A DNA stretch of 64,000 nucleotides from Hyphomicrobiales bacterium (GTDB taxonomy: Bacteria; Pseudomonadota; Alphaproteobacteria; Rhizobiales; Devosiaceae): the NCBI GenBank assembly GCA_027487555.1, contig JAIYDI010000050.1:105112-169111 (forward strand). Direction: 5' to 3'. The translations under genes were made by a program, and so were the position numbers. The notes beneath the pieces are model-generated. The model was not told where the DNA came from. It saw only the letters and a list, made by a program, of their open reading frames with translations, and ran no database searches. Positions 9,093 to 19,756 of the stretch are shown here, in pieces. The number at the start of each line of letters is the position of its first letter. Position 1 is the first letter of the stretch.

Positions 9093-9668
9093 TCAATCGA
9101 AGGTCTCGCCCGTGTAGACGCCCCAAAGGGCGTCCTGCCTGACGAAGCCATCGTAATTGTGCGCGCCGCCGGATGTGGGACGCACGGTCGCGGTGGCCCG
9201 GCACCAGGTGCCGTCACATTCCCGCAAATCGACACGGAACTTCGGCACGAGCCAGGCCCGGACGCCCGAGTTTTCATCGGCGGACGAATAGAGGGCGACA
9301 TTGGCGCCATCGGCAGGCTTGACGATGGCGGCGCGCTTGCCCTGCAGCAGGTTTTGCTGCAGCCAGCCCTCGGACCCATCGACATCGCGAATCTTTCGCC
9401 AGATGTCGAATTCCTGGATGATTTCGACCGGCATGCCGCTTTTGAGATAGACCCAGGCGATACCGTATTTGGTACCCGGACCGAGGCGGACATTGATGGG
9501 GTTGGAGCGGGTGGTGACCCAACGCGGAACCGGCAGGCCGCTTGGATTTTCTGCAGCCGCAAAGGCGGCAAGCGGCCCCGTCGCCAGCATGAGGGCGGCG
9601 AGGACAAGGCTCAGGGCAGCACGGAGAAAACGCGAAACAGGCAACAAGGGACCGACCGGGCCAAACAT
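9093..9668 (-). CDS. Exported SH3-domain protein
   Basis: 191 residues from ATG 9668. The N-terminus has a basic stretch and a long hydrophobic segment ending in an Ala-rich cleavage site (LAAFAAAENPSG, around residue 38), so the protein should be exported. The segment from about 55 (NPINVRLGPGTKYGIAWVY) is a bacterial SH3-type fold; a second SH3-like half follows (about 115-180) with one Cys pair (CDGTWC). Such proteins probably bind peptidoglycan or act in the periplasm; the exact role is unknown. It is divergent from the dehydrogenase gene, with 72 bases between the starts, as in other rhizobia. Confidence 0.8.
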   Translation of the reverse strand: MFGPVGPLLPVSRFLRAALSLVLAALMLATGPLAAFAAAENPSGLPVPRWVTTRSNPINVRLGPGTKYGIAWVYLKSGMPVEIIQEFDIWRKIRDVDGSEGWLQQNLLQGKRAAIVKPADGANVALYSSADENSGVRAWLVPKFRVDLRECDGTWCRATATVRPTSGGAHNYDGFVRQDALWGVYTGETFD

Positions 9669-9740
9669 GACTTTGCAGATGCGGGGCGATTCCCTACACT
9701 TAGGGTCAAACAGCTTAATGGTCGCTGAAAGGCGCTCCGC

Positions 9741-10757
9741 TTGACGCTTTCGAGGCCCAGGATCTTCGTGACAGAGCGGCTGCCCGAGCAGATCGAGCAG
9801 CGCATGCAGACGCTGTTCGATGCGCAGTTCGCCGCAGGCCCGGGGCAGATCAGCCCGGATGCGCTGGCGCTGGGGGCTGAGGGTGCCGATGCCATCGTGC
9901 CCTCGATCAACGACCGGCTCGATGCCGCCCTGATCGCGCGGCTGCCCAGGAGCGTGCGGCTCATCGCGCAGTTCGGCAATGGCGTCGACAATATCGATAT
10001 CGAGGCGGCCTACGCAGCGGGCCTCACCGTGACCAATACGCCGAGCGTTTTGACCGAGGACACGGCCGACATGGCCGTAATGCTGATGCTCGCGCTGCCC
10101 CGCCGGCTCGTCGAAGGCGCGATGGTGCTGCCCGGTGCCGGCACCTGGCCGGGCTGGTCGCCCACCTGGATGCTGGGGCGGCGCCTGCGCGGCAAGGCGC
10201 TGGGCATTGTCGGGATGGGCCGCATCGGTACGGCGGTGGCGAGCCGGGCGAAGAGCTTCGGGCTCAATATCCACTATTTCTCGCGCCAGCGGCGGCCGCA
10301 AAAGCTGGAAGAAAGCCTCGGCGCGACATTCTGGGACGATCTCGACCGGATGGTGGAGGCGGTGGACATCGTGTCTTTGCATACCCCCCTCACCCGTGCG
10401 ACGCAGAACATCCTGAGTGCCGAGCGCATGGCGCGGATGCGGCGCGGCAGCTTCGTGGTGAATGTCAGCCGGCCGGAGCTACTGGACGAGGCGGCGCTGA
10501 TCGCGGCGGTGCGCGATGGGCAACTGGCGGGCGCGGCACTCGACGTGTTCGAAAGCCGGTCGGGCGTGAAGCCGGAGCTGCTGCAGCTGGCGCGGGAGAA
10601 CCGGGTGCTGCTGACCGCCCACATGGCCTCGGCGACGCTCGAGGCGCGGCTTGAAATGGGGGAAACGGTGATCGTGAACCTCAAGACCTTCTTCGACGAT
10701 GCCACGCCGCCGCATCGCGTGCTGCCCGAAGGCAAGGCGCGGCCGGCGCGGAGCTGA
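9741..10757 (+). CDS. D-2-hydroxyacid dehydrogenase (glycerate/glyoxylate/hydroxypyruvate type)
   Basis: NAD(P)-dependent D-2-hydroxyacid dehydrogenase of 338 residues, most like GyaR-type glyoxylate/hydroxypyruvate reductases of rhizobia. The nucleotide-binding GIVGMGRIGTAV is near residue 155. The catalytic triad is visible: Arg in VNVSRPE, Glu in LDVFES and His in LTAHMASAT. The first start in frame is TTG at 9741; a GTG at 9768 is an alternative but would cut off part of the first beta strand (RIFVTERLPE). Substrate preference cannot be read from the sequence. Confidence 0.85.
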   Translation: MTLSRPRIFVTERLPEQIEQRMQTLFDAQFAAGPGQISPDALALGAEGADAIVPSINDRLDAALIARLPRSVRLIAQFGNGVDNIDIEAAYAAGLTVTNTPSVLTEDTADMAVMLMLALPRRLVEGAMVLPGAGTWPGWSPTWMLGRRLRGKALGIVGMGRIGTAVASRAKSFGLNIHYFSRQRRPQKLEESLGATFWDDLDRMVEAVDIVSLHTPLTRATQNILSAERMARMRRGSFVVNVSRPELLDEAALIAAVRDGQLAGAALDVFESRSGVKPELLQLARENRVLLTAHMASATLEARLEMGETVIVNLKTFFDDATPPHRVLPEGKARPARS

Positions 10758-10792
10758 AGGCTCGCGTCCCAGCGAGAAGGCCATGCTTCAGG

Positions 10793-10819
10793 CTCATGCT
10801 TCGACAAGCCCTGCATGAG
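10793..10819. repeat. Palindromic repeat family A, copy 2
   Basis: CTCATGC and GCATGAG form a perfect 7-base stem around the family core TTCGACAAGC. It sits just after the dehydrogenase stop codon, upstream of the family B element. Confidence 0.65.
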
Positions 10820-10851
10820 GTTGGGTGCGCCTTGTCTCTCCAATGCCTCTG

Positions 10852-10950
10852 GATCATTTCACATTTTGGTTGAAACGTTGAAATGATCTAAGCCATTGTT
10901 TTATCATGTTTTCGAGGCGGACAAGCCATGCAGCTTTCCCTGAAAGCGCT
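10852..10950. repeat. Dispersed two-hairpin repeat family B, copy 1
   Basis: About 100 bases. The first stem is GATCATTTC (10852-10860) with GAAATGATC (ending 10889). The second half carries the conserved TTGTTTTAT block and ends in GAAAGCGCT. It aligns along its length with 39124-39225, 62701-62799 and, inverted, 34720-34823. It resembles the mosaic palindromic elements scattered through rhizobial genomes. Confidence 0.75.
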
Positions 10951-11068
10951 CCAGCCGCTGCTGCAGCAACAGCGGCTGCAATTGCCCAGGCGCGAGGCGC
11001 CGCTGCGCCTCAGCCCGCGGCAGCGAATCGAGGGTGGCGCGTGTTCTTGTGCGGGACGTTCGGCAGCA

Positions 11069-11095
11069 AGAGGCCCGGGTCATGCCCGGGCCTCT
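11069..11095 (-). terminator. Hairpin terminator downstream of pnp
   Basis: AGAGGCCCGGG and its exact complement form an 11-base stem with a 5-base loop, 29 bases after the pnp stop. Only a weak T-rich tail follows on the minus strand, so it may act as a bidirectional stop or as an end protecting the mRNA from exonucleases. Confidence 0.7.
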
Positions 11096-11123
11096 CGAAA
11101 CGCCTGGAGGGTTGGAAACCGGC

Positions 11124-13256
<2,133 letters not shown>

Positions 13257-13643
13257 GGATATTACTGTCTTTCCATTCTGCCGGATGAGCGGGAACGCGG
13301 GGGGCGCAGAAATCCCCACGAACTCATCTGGTGTGCCAGCTGAACCGAGCGCCCCATGCGCCCGGCCAGCCCAAAATCGGCACGGGTTCCGCGCCGGCGC
13401 CCGCATCTTGTGGCGGGGCGGAACATGGACAAGACGATGAGCCGCTCCACCACCCGTTCGCGAGGAACAGGCGCGTGACCTGAGAGCCGGAAGGCTGGTC
13501 ACGAACGAGCGGCCGATGATCTCGCCATGATCCGCGAAAACGATCGCCGGCCTACGCCTTGGTTCTCCCCCAGACGACAGGCGGGGAAGGACCGGATCCG
13601 CGGAGGCTGGCCCCGCGGATCCAATAGTCTTTGGGATCGCGCC
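13257..13643. other. Long rpsO-pnp intergenic region
   Basis: 387 bases without a convincing gene. Open frames on both strands are GC-driven and lack ribosome sites or family sequence. The region next to rpsO holds a strong hairpin (13594-13622); the part next to pnp would be the pnp 5' leader, where PNPase and RNase III control pnp expression in E. coli. I cannot identify the leader structure or a promoter with confidence. A purine-rich GGAAAGA lies about 14 bases before the pnp ATG. Confidence 0.5.
13594..13622 (-). terminator. Hairpin downstream of rpsO
   Basis: GGATCCGCGG (13594-13603) and CCGCGGATCC (13613-13622) form a perfect 10-base stem with a 9-base loop, 22 bases after the rpsO stop. 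There is no T-run, so it may be a processing or attenuation site between rpsO and pnp rather than a full terminator. Confidence 0.6.
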
Positions 13644-13913
13644 TTAGCGGCGGATGCCCAGACGCTCGATCAGCGTCTTGTAGCGGGCCTCGTCGACCTT
13701 CTTGACATAGTCGAGAAGGCGGCGACGGGTCGAAACCATCTTGAGCAGACCACGACGCGAGTGATTGTCCTTGCGGTGGGTCTTGAAGTGCTCGGTGAGG
13801 TTGGCAATCCGCTCGGAGAGGATCGCGACCTGGACTTCCGGCGAACCGGTATCTTCCTTGTTGGTCGCAAAGTCCTTGATGAGGGCGGTCTTGCGCTCGG
13901 CAGTGATCGACAT
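13644..13913 (-). CDS. rpsO: 30S ribosomal protein S15
   Basis: Primary-binding protein of the small subunit, contacting 16S rRNA and bridge B4. From ATG 13913 it has 89 residues, the standard length. Family blocks are [18 protein letters not shown] (residues 13-30), [18 protein letters not shown] (39-56) and the C-terminus LIERLGIRR. The upstream extension of the open frame carries no S15 sequence. It lies between the HWE kinase gene and pnp; in relatives truB directly precedes rpsO. Confidence 0.97.
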   Translation of the reverse strand: MSITAERKTALIKDFATNKEDTGSPEVQVAILSERIANLTEHFKTHRKDNHSRRGLLKMVSTRRRLLDYVKKVDEARYKTLIERLGIRR

Positions 13914-14085
13914 CGGCACATTCCTTTCGAAACTGAGGAACAAAGGGACGCTGCTGCCCGGGATGTCGTCCAGACAGAGCCATTCAACGAGCAATAGGCC
14001 GCCTCTTGCGAGGCTGCCGGACACTCGCGGCGGTCTCTACAGCAAAGGGGCGGGAGAGGGAAGCATTTTCGACGGCAGGCAGGGC

Positions 14086-15804
14086 TCAGGCGGGGGGGTG
14101 GCGGCTCGTGCCAGTGCCGGGCGTATCTTTGCGGTCGCCAGGCACGAGGCCATCGATCGGAATGCGGAACTCCCAGGTGAAGCCATCGCCATAGAGCGTG
14201 CGCTCGACCTCGGCGCCCAGCGAGCGGCCCACCATGTTCTCGATGACAGTGGTGCCGAAGCCGCGCGTGACGATCTCGGAATCGGGCTTGAGGCCGGTTT
14301 CCTGCCAGCGGAACAGCAGGCGCTCGGGATCGGCGGTCCAGCTGACAACCAGCTTGCCGCCGTCGCGGGCGAATGCGCCATGCTTGACCGCATTGGTGGC
14401 GAGCTCATGGGCGGCCATGCCGATGATCTGCGCGGATTGCGCATTGAGCCTGAGCGGCGGGCCGGCGACGCTGGCGCGCTTGCCATCCACCGGGCAGAAC
14501 GGATCGAGCTGACTGGTGAGCAGTTCGCGCAGGTCGACACCCGCGACGCCATGGGCTAGCAACAGGTCGGTGGAGCGGGCGAGCCCGAAGATGCGGCGCT
14601 CGAAGCTCTGCACGAATTCCGGCACGGAGCTGGCCCCGCGCGCCGTCTGCTTGGCCATAGCAGCGATGACCGTCATCTGGTTCTTCGAGCGGTGCGCCAG
14701 CTCGCGCATCAGGAACCGAACCTCGGTTTCCGCCGCCTGGCGGCGGCGAGAGGCCTCGCCCAGCGCATTCGACACTGTCTCGATTTCGGCGATGGGAAAG
14801 GCGCGCGCCTCGACGGGCTGGCCCTGACCAAGGCGCCTGGCATCGGATTCGAGCCCGCGGACCGAGCGGTTGATGCGGATGCTGACCCAATAGACAACCA
14901 GCACCACGACTGCCGCGAGCAGCACACCGCCGGCGAGCAACGACCAGAACGCATCCGAGAGCGGCCGGGTCACGATATCGCGCGGGGCCCACGCCACCAC
15001 GGTCCAGCCGGTCAGGAGCGATTGCTGCGCGACCAGCAGATCCCGACCACCGCCCAGCTGCATTTCGCGCCAGCCGCCCGAGGGAATGGTGAAGGCATGT
15101 CCAACCAGAAAAGGGCTGCCGACAGCGAGCGTACCATCGGCGCTGGAGACGACATTGTTCTTGGAATCGACCAGCGCGACGTTCCAGCCATCGGGCATGC
15201 GGTTGGCGAGAAGCACCGAGGAGAGTTGCATGGCAGAGCGGTTGAAGCCGAGGATCATCGGCGGCTTGCCCTTGGGGAAGATGGGCAGCAGGATATTGAC
15301 CACCCATTGCTGCGATACCTTGCCATAGACGACGTCGGAGACGGCGACATCCCTGGTATCGAGTGCACGCTGGGCCGTGTCGCGATCGCCGACCGGCACG
15401 CGGCGCTGCTCGCTCATCGGCATGCGGGTCGACAGGAAGGACACCAGCTTGTCGTCAACCACATACAGATGGGCACCGGTATCGGCGAGGGCTTCGCTGA
15501 CACGGGCGTGGAACTCGGCAAAGCGGCCATCGAGCAGTTCGGGCGCGGTGGAGAGGACGCGCAAGGTGGTGAGGTTGGCGACGATCTCGCGGTCGACCGA
15601 CTGCACGATGGCACGGGCATTGGCGGTGACGAGAGTCTCGACGATCTTCTGCTGCGCCTCGTTATTGCGGGCGAGCAGAACGGCCGAAAAAATGAAGGCG
15701 GGCACCAGCGCGACCAGCGCGAGGACGACGAGGAACACGGCCATAGGCCGGGCGACGTTACGCCGGCCGAAGACCGGAGGCACAGAAGACGCCCGGTCAG
15801 CCAC
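14086..15804 (-). CDS. Membrane-bound HWE-family sensor histidine kinase
   Basis: 572 residues. TM helix 1 (about 21-45) and TM helix 2 (about 287-307) enclose a 240-residue periplasmic sensor region of the double-Cache type. A HAMP-like linker follows. The phospho-acceptor is His371 in MRELAHRSKNQM, the H-box typical of HWE/HisKA_2 kinases. The ATPase part has the N-box HELATNAVKHGA (about 466-477), FRWQETG (the WxE signature) and GFGTTVIENMVG. No response-regulator gene is adjacent, so the partner must be encoded elsewhere. It is inserted between truB and rpsO and points the same way. Confidence 0.88.
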   Translation of the reverse strand: MADRASSVPPVFGRRNVARPMAVFLVVLALVALVPAFIFSAVLLARNNEAQQKIVETLVTANARAIVQSVDREIVANLTTLRVLSTAPELLDGRFAEFHARVSEALADTGAHLYVVDDKLVSFLSTRMPMSEQRRVPVGDRDTAQRALDTRDVAVSDVVYGKVSQQWVVNILLPIFPKGKPPMILGFNRSAMQLSSVLLANRMPDGWNVALVDSKNNVVSSADGTLAVGSPFLVGHAFTIPSGGWREMQLGGGRDLLVAQQSLLTGWTVVAWAPRDIVTRPLSDAFWSLLAGGVLLAAVVVLVVYWVSIRINRSVRGLESDARRLGQGQPVEARAFPIAEIETVSNALGEASRRRQAAETEVRFLMRELAHRSKNQMTVIAAMAKQTARGASSVPEFVQSFERRIFGLARSTDLLLAHGVAGVDLRELLTSQLDPFCPVDGKRASVAGPPLRLNAQSAQIIGMAAHELATNAVKHGAFARDGGKLVVSWTADPERLLFRWQETGLKPDSEIVTRGFGTTVIENMVGRSLGAEVERTLYGDGFTWEFRIPIDGLVPGDRKDTPGTGTSRHPPA

Positions 15805-15896
15805 GGTGAACCCCTGAACGCCTACGCAAGATTTGCCCCTGAACTGACGCGAGTGACCCCCAACGCCGGCGGCGCGAAAAGGTTCCCGTCAGGCGA

Positions 15897-16811
15897 TCAG
15901 GCAGAAATGACCCGCTGCGGCTTGAACTGGCCGAACTCGACACGCCCCAGTGCGACGGGCAATCCGGCACAGCTGGCCCAGGCCTGATCCAGCGCCACCG
16001 GCGCGCGTGCGCCGACGAGCAGCACCGGGTTGCCGTGCCGGATGGCCGCCGCCTGATCGGGCGTGACGCGCACTTCGTCGAGCCCGGAAAGGCCGGCGGC
16101 GAGGGGCTGCAACAGGCTGTCTCGGTCGGTCGCCGCCTCGATGTCGGCGATGCTGACCGAGATGGCATCGGCGAACGGGCCGACGGCGGCGCGATGCAGC
16201 GCCGAGACATGCCCGACCGTGCCGAGCGCACGGGCAAGGTCGCGCGCCAGTGCCCGCACATAGGTACCCTTCTCGCACTCCATCTCGAGCTGGCTCTCGT
16301 CCGGCCCATGCGAGATAAGCGAAAGTCGCGCGATATGCACCGGGCGGGCCTGGAGCACGACCGCCTCGCCGGCACGGGCAAGGTCATAGGCGCGCTCGCC
16401 ATCGACCATGATGGCGGAAAATGCCGGCGGCACCTGCATCACATCGCCGGTGAAGCGCGGCAGCAGCGCCTGCAATTCGGCAGCGCTGGCGCGATGATCG
16501 GAGCGGGCGGTGACCTCGCCTTCGGCGTCGTCGGTCGCGGTCTCGACGCCCCACTTGATGGCAAAGCGGTAGATCTTCCGCCCGTCCTGGACGATGGGCA
16601 CGGTCTTTGTGGCTTCCCCAAGCGCTATGGGAAGGATACCGGTGGCGAGCGGATCGAGCGTACCGGCATGTCCGGCCTTCTTCGCGCCGAACAGCCAGCG
16701 AACCTTGCCCACCGCCTGGGTGGAGGTCATGTCAAAGGGCTTGTCGAGGACTATCCAGCCGGACACATCCCGCTTCAGTTTCTTTTCGGTCAAGGTCTGC
16801 TCGGGCTTCAT
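15897..16811 (-). CDS. truB: tRNA pseudouridine(55) synthase
   Basis: Makes pseudouridine 55 in the T-loop of tRNAs. The 304-residue protein has the typical start SGWIVLDKPFDMTSTQAV (residues 17-34) and the catalytic Asp53 in GHAGTLDPLATGIL. Other TruB blocks are YRFAIKWGVET and TGDVMQVPPAFSAIMVDGER. The C-terminal part (from about 230) is PUA-like. It lies 48 bases after rbfA; the order rbfA-truB is conserved. Confidence 0.96.
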   Translation of the reverse strand: MKPEQTLTEKKLKRDVSGWIVLDKPFDMTSTQAVGKVRWLFGAKKAGHAGTLDPLATGILPIALGEATKTVPIVQDGRKIYRFAIKWGVETATDDAEGEVTARSDHRASAAELQALLPRFTGDVMQVPPAFSAIMVDGERAYDLARAGEAVVLQARPVHIARLSLISHGPDESQLEMECEKGTYVRALARDLARALGTVGHVSALHRAAVGPFADAISVSIADIEAATDRDSLLQPLAAGLSGLDEVRVTPDQAAAIRHGNPVLLVGARAPVALDQAWASCAGLPVALGRVEFGQFKPQRVISA

Positions 16812-16859
16812 GCGTTCCGGACGGCGCGAGGATGCGGAGGTCCGGCCTACGCAATAGGT

Positions 16860-17276
16860 TCAGTCGCTGTCGGTCTCGTCGCCGTCACGGGTAATGTCGC
16901 GCTGCACGCGATCGGTGCGCAGCAGCGCATCGATGCGGCCATATTCATCGAAGGTCTCGTCGATGAAGAAGCGCAGGTCGGGCGCGAATTTCAGATCGAG
17001 TTCGGGCGCTATGCGGCCGCGGATGAAGCGGTGGTGGCGGTTGAGCGCCTCCACGACTTCGGCGGCGCCGATGCCGCCGAGCGGCATGATATAGGCATTT
17101 GCCAGCTTCAGATCGGGCGTCATCCGCACTTCGGGCACGGTGATGACCTTGCCTTCGAGGATGGGATCCTCGATCTCACCGCGGGTGAACAGGCCCGAGA
17201 GCGCGTGGCGCACGAGCTCGCCCACGCGCAGCATGCGCTGGGTGGGACCGGTGGGTTTGTGGCTGTCGCGTTTCAT
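16860..17276 (-). CDS. rbfA: Ribosome-binding factor A
   Basis: Late maturation factor of the 30S subunit that binds near helix 1 of 16S rRNA; important in the cold. 138 residues; the single KH-type domain shows RMLRVGELVRHALSGLF (about 18-34), VRMTPDLKLANAYIMPLG (about 50-67) and LKFAPDLRFFIDETFD (about 98-113). The start overlaps the stop of the YcxB-like gene by four bases (ATGA), so in this genome rbfA is translationally coupled to an accessory gene rather than following infB. Confidence 0.95.
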   Translation of the reverse strand: MKRDSHKPTGPTQRMLRVGELVRHALSGLFTRGEIEDPILEGKVITVPEVRMTPDLKLANAYIMPLGGIGAAEVVEALNRHHRFIRGRIAPELDLKFAPDLRFFIDETFDEYGRIDALLRTDRVQRDITRDGDETDSD

Positions 17277-17845
17277 TGGCCCGAGTTAGGCGCTTCAGGC
17301 CCGCGCGTCAACCGGGAGCCCGGGCGGCGGGCAAGGTGCTGCTCGCGCATGGCGATGCGGATACGCTGCGCCATGGCCTCGAGCCGGCCGGGCGGAAAGG
17401 CATCGGTTGGCAGGATGACGAGTTCGCGGTCGGCTTCTAGAAAGACATAGCCCTTTGTGCGCGCAAGACTATCGACATCGCCGAGGCGGATCCGCCGGGT
17501 CGTGCCGTCTATGCGCACATGCAGCCGATCCCGCCAATCCTCCAGCCGCACGGCGACCGGTGCCGGGAAGCGCAGCCGGGCACGGTAGAGCGCGATCAGG
17601 TCGAACAGCAGCCGCGCGCCGACATAGGCGAAAAGCGCCACCATGGTGAGCCAGGCATAGAATTTCCAGCCTTCGACCCAACGGGGCGGAAGCAGCGCGA
17701 AACCGCCACAACCCACAAGCAGGACGGCGGCAAAGCCAAGCTTGTGCAGGCCGGTGATCGGACGTGGCAGGCGCTCCCAGACCAGCGCGTCGTCGGCGCT
17801 GAGGGTAAATCGATACGTGGCATCGGGCTCGGCTGCGAAGTGCAT
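17273..17845 (-). CDS. YcxB-like membrane protein, copy 1
   Basis: 190 residues. The N-terminus (YRFTLSADDALVWERL) leads into two membrane helices (about 34-52 and 61-80) with a short loop, then a cytosolic beta-rich domain (about 95-165) with the block YVFLEADRELVILPTDAFP that marks YcxB-like C-terminal domains. Function unknown. It is a paralogue of 19757-20299: same length, same two-helix layout, same motif near residue 145. It stands between the ABC exporter (3 bases downstream of that gene) and rbfA (ATGA overlap). The last 20 residues are Arg/Pro/Gly-rich. Confidence 0.7.
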   Translation of the reverse strand: MHFAAEPDATYRFTLSADDALVWERLPRPITGLHKLGFAAVLLVGCGGFALLPPRWVEGWKFYAWLTMVALFAYVGARLLFDLIALYRARLRFPAPVAVRLEDWRDRLHVRIDGTTRRIRLGDVDSLARTKGYVFLEADRELVILPTDAFPPGRLEAMAQRIRIAMREQHLARRPGSRLTRGPEAPNSGQ

Positions 17846-17848
17846 GCG

Positions 17849-19747
17849 CTAACGATAGCCTGCCGCCTGCAACTCGAAAAGCTCGGCATAGCGGCCACCA
17901 GCGGCAATGAGGTCGTCGTGGGTGCCATGTTCGAGCACCGCGCCGTTCTCCAGTACCACGATGCGATCGGCCATGCGCACGGTGGAGAACCGATGGGAGA
18001 TCAGCATGGCGGTGGTGCCATCAGCCAACTCCTTGAAACGGGTGAAGACTTCGGCCTCGGCGCGCGCGTCGAGCGCGGCGGTGGGCTCGTCGAGCACGAT
18101 GATCTCGGCCTGCCGCATATAGGCGCGGGCAATGGCGAGCTTCTGCCACTCGCCACCCGACAGATCCTGCCCCTTCTGGAACGTGCGGCCGAGCATCTGG
18201 TCATAGCCGCCAGGCAGGTTGCGGATCACCGGATCGGCCAGGCTCTGCTCGGCGGCACGGATGATCCGCTCGCGATCGGCAGCGGCATCGATGCGGCCAA
18301 CGCCGATATTGTCGGCGGCCGAGAAACTGTAGCGGAGAAAATCCTGAAAAATCGCGCCGATATGGGTGCGCAGTTCGGCGAGCGCGATATGCTTGAGATC
18401 GACACCATCGATGGTGATCGTCCCCTCATCGGGGTCATAGAGGCGGGTGAGGAGCTTGACGATGGTGGTCTTGCCCGCGCCGTTTTCGCCAACCAAAGCC
18501 AGGGTTTCGCCCGCAGCGATGGTGAAACTCAGGTGCCGAACCGCCCAGCGATCCGACCCCGGATAGCGGAAGCCGACATCGTCGAAGCGGATGCCCTTTT
18601 GTATGGGCGCGGGGAAAGGCCGCGGCTCTGCCGGGTCGGTGATTTCGGGGCGAATCTCAAAGAAGCTGAACAGATCGTCGAGATAGAGGCTCTGCCCGGC
18701 GATCTGGGTGAAGCCGATGAGGATCTGCTGGAGAAAGCCGTTGAGCTGGTTGAACGAGGCGGAGAGAAAGACGAGATCGCCGATGGTGAAATCACCATTC
18801 AGCGTGCGCCAGACGATATAGGCGTAGGCGGCATAGTAGGTGGCGGTCGAAATCGCCGCGAGCGCGCCCGTCTGCAGCGCGCGGCGGATATTGAGGGTCT
18901 TGTTTTCCTCAAGGATCTGGTCGCTCAAGAGCTTGAAGCGGCCGAAGAGGAAATCGCCCAGGCCGAAAAGCTTGATCTCCTTGGCGCTGTCGGCCGAGGC
19001 ACCGATCTGGCGCAGATACTCGAGCTGCCGCCGCTCGGGGGAACGCGCATGCGAGATCCAGTAGGCGAGGCGGTTGAAGCGGAACTCGCCCCAGATGGCA
19101 GGAATCAACGCCACCGCGAGCATGAGAATCAGCAGCGGCGCATAGATGAAGAGCCCGGCCGCGAGCGCCAGCGCCGTGATCATCGCCTGTGCTTGCCCGA
19201 AGAGCTGCGAGATGACGGTGGAGCGTGATCCGACCTGACGGCGCGCGCGCTCGAGCCGATCCTGATATTCGGACTGCTCGAAATGCTTCAGATCCAGCCG
19301 GGCCGCGTGCTGCATCAGCTCGAGGCTGACGGCGTTGGAATGGCTTTCGCCGAGAATAGTGTCGACGACATTGATGGCGCGGTTCATCGCATCGCGGCCA
19401 AGCACCAGCGCGAATTCAATGGCGAGAAGCGTCAGCAGCGGGGTGAGACGGCCGCTCGCGACCCAGTCGCCGACGCTGCTCCCGGCGCTGCCGAGCCCGA
19501 CCTGCGCGACCACTTCATCGATGATGTGCTTGGTGACGAACAGCACCAGCGGCGGCTGCACCGCAACCAGGAGGCGCAGCGCCATGGAGAGGCTGATCAG
19601 CCATGGGCTCGTCTTCCACATCTGGCGGAACAGCTTGCCGAGGTGAATGAAGGTCTTGAGGCGCTGACCCTTTTCGAAGGGCAGGGCTTCGGGGATATCC
19701 GCGCCGAACTTCCCCTTGCCTCCGAGTCTGCCACCTGTTCCGCGCAT
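17849..19747 (-). CDS. ABC exporter, fused permease and ATPase
   Basis: 632-residue half-transporter that would work as a homodimer in the inner membrane. About six hydrophobic helices lie in residues 45-330. The ATPase half has Walker A GENGAGKTT (about 415-423), the signature LSGGEW (near 527), Walker B IIVLDEPTAALD (about 540-551) and the switch His in LISHRFSTV. The coupling segment SAKEIKLFGLGDFLF resembles that of lantibiotic-type exporters such as NisT, so a peptide or lipid cargo is possible; this is inference. No N-terminal peptidase domain. It is flanked by two YcxB-like paralogues. Confidence 0.85.
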   Translation of the reverse strand: MRGTGGRLGGKGKFGADIPEALPFEKGQRLKTFIHLGKLFRQMWKTSPWLISLSMALRLLVAVQPPLVLFVTKHIIDEVVAQVGLGSAGSSVGDWVASGRLTPLLTLLAIEFALVLGRDAMNRAINVVDTILGESHSNAVSLELMQHAARLDLKHFEQSEYQDRLERARRQVGSRSTVISQLFGQAQAMITALALAAGLFIYAPLLILMLAVALIPAIWGEFRFNRLAYWISHARSPERRQLEYLRQIGASADSAKEIKLFGLGDFLFGRFKLLSDQILEENKTLNIRRALQTGALAAISTATYYAAYAYIVWRTLNGDFTIGDLVFLSASFNQLNGFLQQILIGFTQIAGQSLYLDDLFSFFEIRPEITDPAEPRPFPAPIQKGIRFDDVGFRYPGSDRWAVRHLSFTIAAGETLALVGENGAGKTTIVKLLTRLYDPDEGTITIDGVDLKHIALAELRTHIGAIFQDFLRYSFSAADNIGVGRIDAAADRERIIRAAEQSLADPVIRNLPGGYDQMLGRTFQKGQDLSGGEWQKLAIARAYMRQAEIIVLDEPTAALDARAEAEVFTRFKELADGTTAMLISHRFSTVRMADRIVVLENGAVLEHGTHDDLIAAGGRYAELFELQAAGYR

Positions 19748-19756
19748 AGGGCCTAT

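Larger units (their letters stand above)
10758..11123. other. Intergenic region between convergent genes, filled with repeats and hairpins
   Basis: No gene is visible in these 366 bases. They hold one family A palindrome (10793-10819), one family B element (10852-10950), two perfect inverted repeats (CAGCCGCTG at 10952-10960 with its complement at 10970-10978, and GAGGCGC at 10994-11000 with GCGCCTC at 11005-11011), and the pnp terminator hairpin at 11069-11095. The first two hairpins could stop transcripts from the dehydrogenase gene. Confidence 0.7.

Noticed and set aside
9669..10382. N-terminal extension of the SH3 protein reading frame
   Set aside because: It overlaps the divergent dehydrogenase gene entirely. 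The signal peptide beginning at 9668 is the natural start.
17519..19228. A 569-codon open frame on the plus strand
   Set aside because: Antisense of the ABC exporter. The exporter's Walker A, signature and Walker B motifs prove the minus strand to be coding.
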